A DNA stretch of 64,000 bases from Murimonas intestini (GTDB taxonomy: Bacteria > Bacillota > Clostridia > Lachnospirales > Lachnospiraceae): positions 248,001 through 312,000 of the forward strand of contig QGGY01000002.1 in NCBI GenBank assembly GCA_003148945.1. Reading direction: 5' to 3'. Position 1 is the first letter of the stretch, and each line of letters opens with the position of its first letter. This document shows positions 61,352 to 64,000 of this stretch, one piece after another. The notes under the pieces were generated by a model, which made no database searches, was not told the origin of the DNA, and was given only the letters and a program-made list of their open reading frames with translations. The translations under genes and the position numbers were made by a program.

Positions 61352-62254
61352 ATGCAAAAGCCTTTGTTTAAATCATCTTTACACAGGAACCAGGTCATAA
61401 TGGGATATGTGCTGATTATTCCCGCCTTACTGTTTTTCTTCGTTTTCTTCGGATACAGCCTTGTTCAGGCCTTTCACTACAGTACGCTGGACTGGGATGG
61501 TGTCACTGAGCAGACATATGTAGGCATGCAGAACTATATTGATCTGATACATGACTCAGTCTTCTGGAAAGCTTTTACTAATAATGTATTTTACACAGTG
61601 GGAATCCTGATATTCGGTGTCCTGCCCGGATTGCTGCTGGCGTATGTCCTGTCCAGGCCGGGCATTAAAGGCCGCACTTTATTCAGATCCGTTTACTTTT
61701 TTCCAAGGATCATATCTGCTGTTGTGTACGGGGCGGTATGGAAGTGGATATATGATCCGAGAAACGGCCTTGTTACTATGCTGATAAACATGTTTGGAGG
61801 CAACGGCTCCGATATTGCAATTACAGGAAATGTAAAAACTGCCATGCTGGGTATCACAATAACAGGAGGCTGGACATATTTTGGCTTCTGTATGGTAATC
61901 TTCATCGCTTCCTTTATGGGCACAGATATGGAACTGGAAGAAGCAGCCACACTTGACGGAGCAAATAAGTGGCAGCTGTTTTACAGCGTGACCCTGCCCC
62001 AGATCAAACCTGTCATTAATACAGTCCTTATCTATACTGTGATCGACTGCTTTAAAGTCTATGACCTTGTACTCGTAATGACCAGCGGCGGGCCCAATGA
62101 CGCCACCCAGATCATGACCTACTATATTTACAAACAGGCCTTTACCTTCAACAAATTCGGCTATGGTTCTGCCGCAGCCATCCTGCTGGGACTATTTATG
62201 ATCATATTTACTGTAGTATATAATAAATCCATAGGTAAGGAGGACGAGGCATGA
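61352..62254 (+). CDS. Sugar-type ABC permease, MalF/UgpA class
   Basis: A 300-residue membrane protein with six helices. The N-terminal segment MGYVLIIPALLFFFVFFGYS and YFFPRIISAVVYGAVWKWIY are typical of UgpA/MalF-class subunits. The ATPase-contact (EAA) loop is MELEEAATLDGANKWQLFYS followed by VTLPQIKP. GGGAGGG precedes the ATG. It overlaps the partner permease gene by four bases. Confidence 0.93.
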   Translation: MQKPLFKSSLHRNQVIMGYVLIIPALLFFFVFFGYSLVQAFHYSTLDWDGVTEQTYVGMQNYIDLIHDSVFWKAFTNNVFYTVGILIFGVLPGLLLAYVLSRPGIKGRTLFRSVYFFPRIISAVVYGAVWKWIYDPRNGLVTMLINMFGGNGSDIAITGNVKTAMLGITITGGWTYFGFCMVIFIASFMGTDMELEEAATLDGANKWQLFYSVTLPQIKPVINTVLIYTVIDCFKVYDLVLVMTSGGPNDATQIMTYYIYKQAFTFNKFGYGSAAAILLGLFMIIFTVVYNKSIGKEDEA

Positions 62255-63102
62255 TGAGATCGCACAGCAAACGCAGAAATAAGCTTATTCTGAAAATTGT
62301 GACATATACCGTTTTGATAATAGCACTTGTCTATACACTGATCCCCTTCCTCACAATTATCCTTACTTCCTTCAGGACAGCAAAGGATGCGGTAAGAGGA
62401 CCATTTACATGGCCCCGCCAATGGGACATTATCAACAATTACATGGAAGCATGGAAAATAGGAAAATTCAGCCACTACCTCTTAAACAGCCTGTATATGA
62501 TGGTCTTTACAGTTATCGGAACTCTGGCAGTAGCCACTTTAGCAGGCTACTCCTTCGCAAAGTTCCGTTACCCTGGCAGAAATCTGATCTATTACATATT
62601 GCTCATAGGAATGATGATACCCTTTCAGACTATAATGCTTCCTTTATATTTTACGCTGAAGTCTATGGGGCTGCTGAATACGCTGACTGGCATCTCCCTT
62701 CTGTCTATTGGTACTGGGGAAGGCTTTGCGATCATGATGATGCGTTCATTTTTCGTATCTATTCCCGATTCTATGCTGGAGGCAGCAAGGCTGGACGGAT
62801 GCTCAGAGATAAAAGTCCTGACAAAGGTAGTCCTGCCTAATACATATCCTGCCTGGTCTTCTTTGGTTGTCATCACTGCTATGGGATCCTGGAATAATCT
62901 TCTGGCACCTATGATCTATATCTTCAAGCAGGATAAATATCCGATCCCTTATGCTTTATATGCTTTCCAGTCCGCACACACCACTGACTACCAGCTGCTG
63001 GCGGCCGGTATGATGATCTCGATCATCCCCATCGTTATTGTCTATGTGATCTTCCAGAGAAGTTTTCAGAATGGAATTATGGCCGGGGCTGTAAAAGGGT
63101 GA
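62251..63102 (+). CDS. Sugar-type ABC permease, MalG/UgpE class
   Basis: A 283-residue six-helix partner of the previous subunit. The EAA loop reads DSMLEAARLDGCSEIKVLTK followed by VVLPNTYP, and the end RSFQNGIMAGAVKG is characteristic. The start is at 62251 or at the second Met directly after it. No ATPase is encoded here, so as in the first sugar operon a shared ATPase is likely. A strong hairpin at 63130-63178 ends the operon. Confidence 0.93.
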   Translation: MMRSHSKRRNKLILKIVTYTVLIIALVYTLIPFLTIILTSFRTAKDAVRGPFTWPRQWDIINNYMEAWKIGKFSHYLLNSLYMMVFTVIGTLAVATLAGYSFAKFRYPGRNLIYYILLIGMMIPFQTIMLPLYFTLKSMGLLNTLTGISLLSIGTGEGFAIMMMRSFFVSIPDSMLEAARLDGCSEIKVLTKVVLPNTYPAWSSLVVITAMGSWNNLLAPMIYIFKQDKYPIPYALYAFQSAHTTDYQLLAAGMMISIIPIVIVYVIFQRSFQNGIMAGAVKG

Positions 63103-63129
63103 GCATGCTATAAAATTATATGAAAATAA

Positions 63130-63178
63130 TAACCACCGGCTATGACGTCCTGCTTGAGGGTATCATAGCCGGTGGTTA
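63130..63178 (+). terminator. Strong hairpin at end of the operon
   Basis: TAACCACCGGCTATGA (63130-63145) and TCATAGCCGGTGGTTA (63163-63178) are perfect 16-base arms. The tail CTCTATATTTCT is only moderately U-rich. Confidence 0.78.
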
Positions 63179-63188
63179 CTCTATATTT

Positions 63189-63499
63189 CTATAAATCCAG
63201 ACTGTTTTGTTCCCAAAAAAACTGCCTGATTCCCATTGTTGTAATTCCTGCCTCATCTCTTTTCAGTTTAATATGATTTCCAACAATCACTATTTTTTTG
63301 AAGGAATCGCCTATAGAAAGTAATGGTCTTTCCTCTTGCATTTTCTTATCTGTATCAGGAAGAGAAAACGCTGATTGAATATAATATTTGTTATTTCCTT
63401 TATACGCAATAAAATCAACTTCCAGCTGTTTGCGAAGCCTTTTTCCTCTCTCTCAAGTCTTTTTTGAAAAGCTTGAACAAAAGATATGACTTTCCACAT
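63189..63499 (-). pseudogene. Remnant of a DUF4143-type AAA ATPase
   Basis: On the minus strand the frame ending at 63189 reads LRKQLEVDFIAYKGNNKYYI, QSAFSLPDTDKKMQEERPLL and IGDSFKKIVIVGNHIKLKRD, the C-terminal end of DUF4143 ATPases. Upstream, VISFVQAFQKRLEREEKG lies in another frame, so there is a frameshift near 63440. The N-terminal ATPase part is absent. Only the last quarter of the gene remains. Confidence 0.8.
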
Positions 63500-63705
63500 C
63501 TTCTTACTCCTGTAATTACTTTGACAAAACCATTTTTCTCTCTCAGTTTTATCTGATTCAAATAAAAATTTCTTGCTATCTACATTTTGAAATATTTATA
63601 TTATCCCCTAATAATAACCACTGCAGTAATGCCTTTTATTACGTTTTTCTTTTTCATTGCCTCCCCTTTACACCAAATTTTAACTTTTCAACTCAACAGA
63701 CAATT

Positions 63706-64000
63706 TCATTCTTCTACGTAAATATTTATATCTTTTGTATTATTGATACTTATGACAGGTTTCCCTGAACCTGACTCAAACCTGTTCTGTTTAAGTATGT
63801 TCTGCGGAGCATTTATGGTACCATTTTGAATTATATTTAAATCCAATCTGACATTATCCGGTAATTTATCCAAATAAATTGAGACCCCTCGAAATGCATT
63901 TGATTCTGAATCCTCCAATGTGATATTATGATCCAACCGGTCAGCCTCTAAGTCAAGAATTACTACTGATTTATTTGCATGTATTAACACATCCGAGTTT
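63706..64000 (-). CDS. C-terminal end of an unknown protein (cut by window edge)
   Basis: The frame is open from the window edge to a stop at 63706, about 98 codons, reading NSDVLIHANKSVVILDLEAD at the edge and ending VISINNTKDINIYVEE. Regular spacing of hydrophobic residues suggests beta strands. A GTG at 63990 could be a start but the frame continues upstream, so it is probably the end of a larger protein. I do not recognise it. Confidence 0.5.
   Translation of the reverse strand, partial: NSDVLIHANKSVVILDLEADRLDHNITLEDSESNAFRGVSIYLDKLPDNVRLDLNIIQNGTINAPQNILKQNRFESGSGKPVISINNTKDINIYVEE

Noticed and set aside
1-64000. CRISPR arrays, tRNA or rRNA genes
   Set aside because: No regularly spaced repeats with spacers and no tRNA- or rRNA-like sequence were seen on either strand.

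Overview
The window comes from a gut-type clostridium, most likely a Lachnospiraceae. The basis is the gene order ecfA1-ecfA2-ecfT-truA-rplM-rpsI, a Rex-box adhE, agr/LytTR-type two-component systems and the style of the carbohydrate ABC operons. I cannot name the genus.

Positions 1 to about 19,100 are the visibly more GC-rich end of a Tn1549/CTn-type integrative and conjugative element (ICE), read on the minus strand. From upstream to downstream it carries parA-parB, small accessory genes, a DUF6017 replication-initiator-like protein, a KilAC antirepressor, PcfB, the VirD4 coupling protein, a Maff2 pilin-like peptide, a VirB6-like channel protein, PrgI, VirB4, a CHAP hydrolase, DUF4315, DUF4366 and topoisomerase III (cut by the window edge). 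Both transfer ATPase genes are interrupted. virD4 holds a complete 2,854-bp group II intron whose removal restores the frame exactly. virB4 holds a 339-bp structured insertion with no protein of its own. Relaxase and integrase must lie outside the window. The element ends beside the 3' end of rpsI.

Positions 19,157-26,430 are the ribosomal protein/ECF-transporter locus, with a LytTR two-component system and a DUF3784/DUF3887 membrane protein placed between truA and rplM. Positions 26,700-32,600 hold an alpha-glucan uptake locus (binding protein, two permeases, MalQ, LacI regulator). Positions 32,679-48,316 are mixed: a DMT exporter, an iron alcohol dehydrogenase, a ParA ATPase overlapping a histone-H1-like protein, a TetR/MFS pair, a GNAT enzyme, cyclophilin, adhE with a kinase-like partner, AraC with a Gfo/Idh dehydrogenase, and an ECF sigma/anti-sigma pair.

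Positions 48,678-57,181 contain an MNT gene with a decayed HEPN partner, then what I consider the most interesting locus. An agr-like LytTR kinase/regulator pair lies between two near-identical promoters, each with two ATGACAGA repeats 21 bp apart and 25 bp from the -10. One promoter drives a 60-codon peptide gene leftward; the other drives a six-gene ABC transporter operon rightward. This looks like a peptide-linked sensing, export or immunity system.

Positions 57,305-63,102 are a LacI-controlled operon joining an ADP-ribosylglycohydrolase to a complete sugar-type ABC importer. The right edge has a decayed DUF4143 ATPase and the C-terminal end of an unknown protein. I saw no rRNA, tRNA or CRISPR array.
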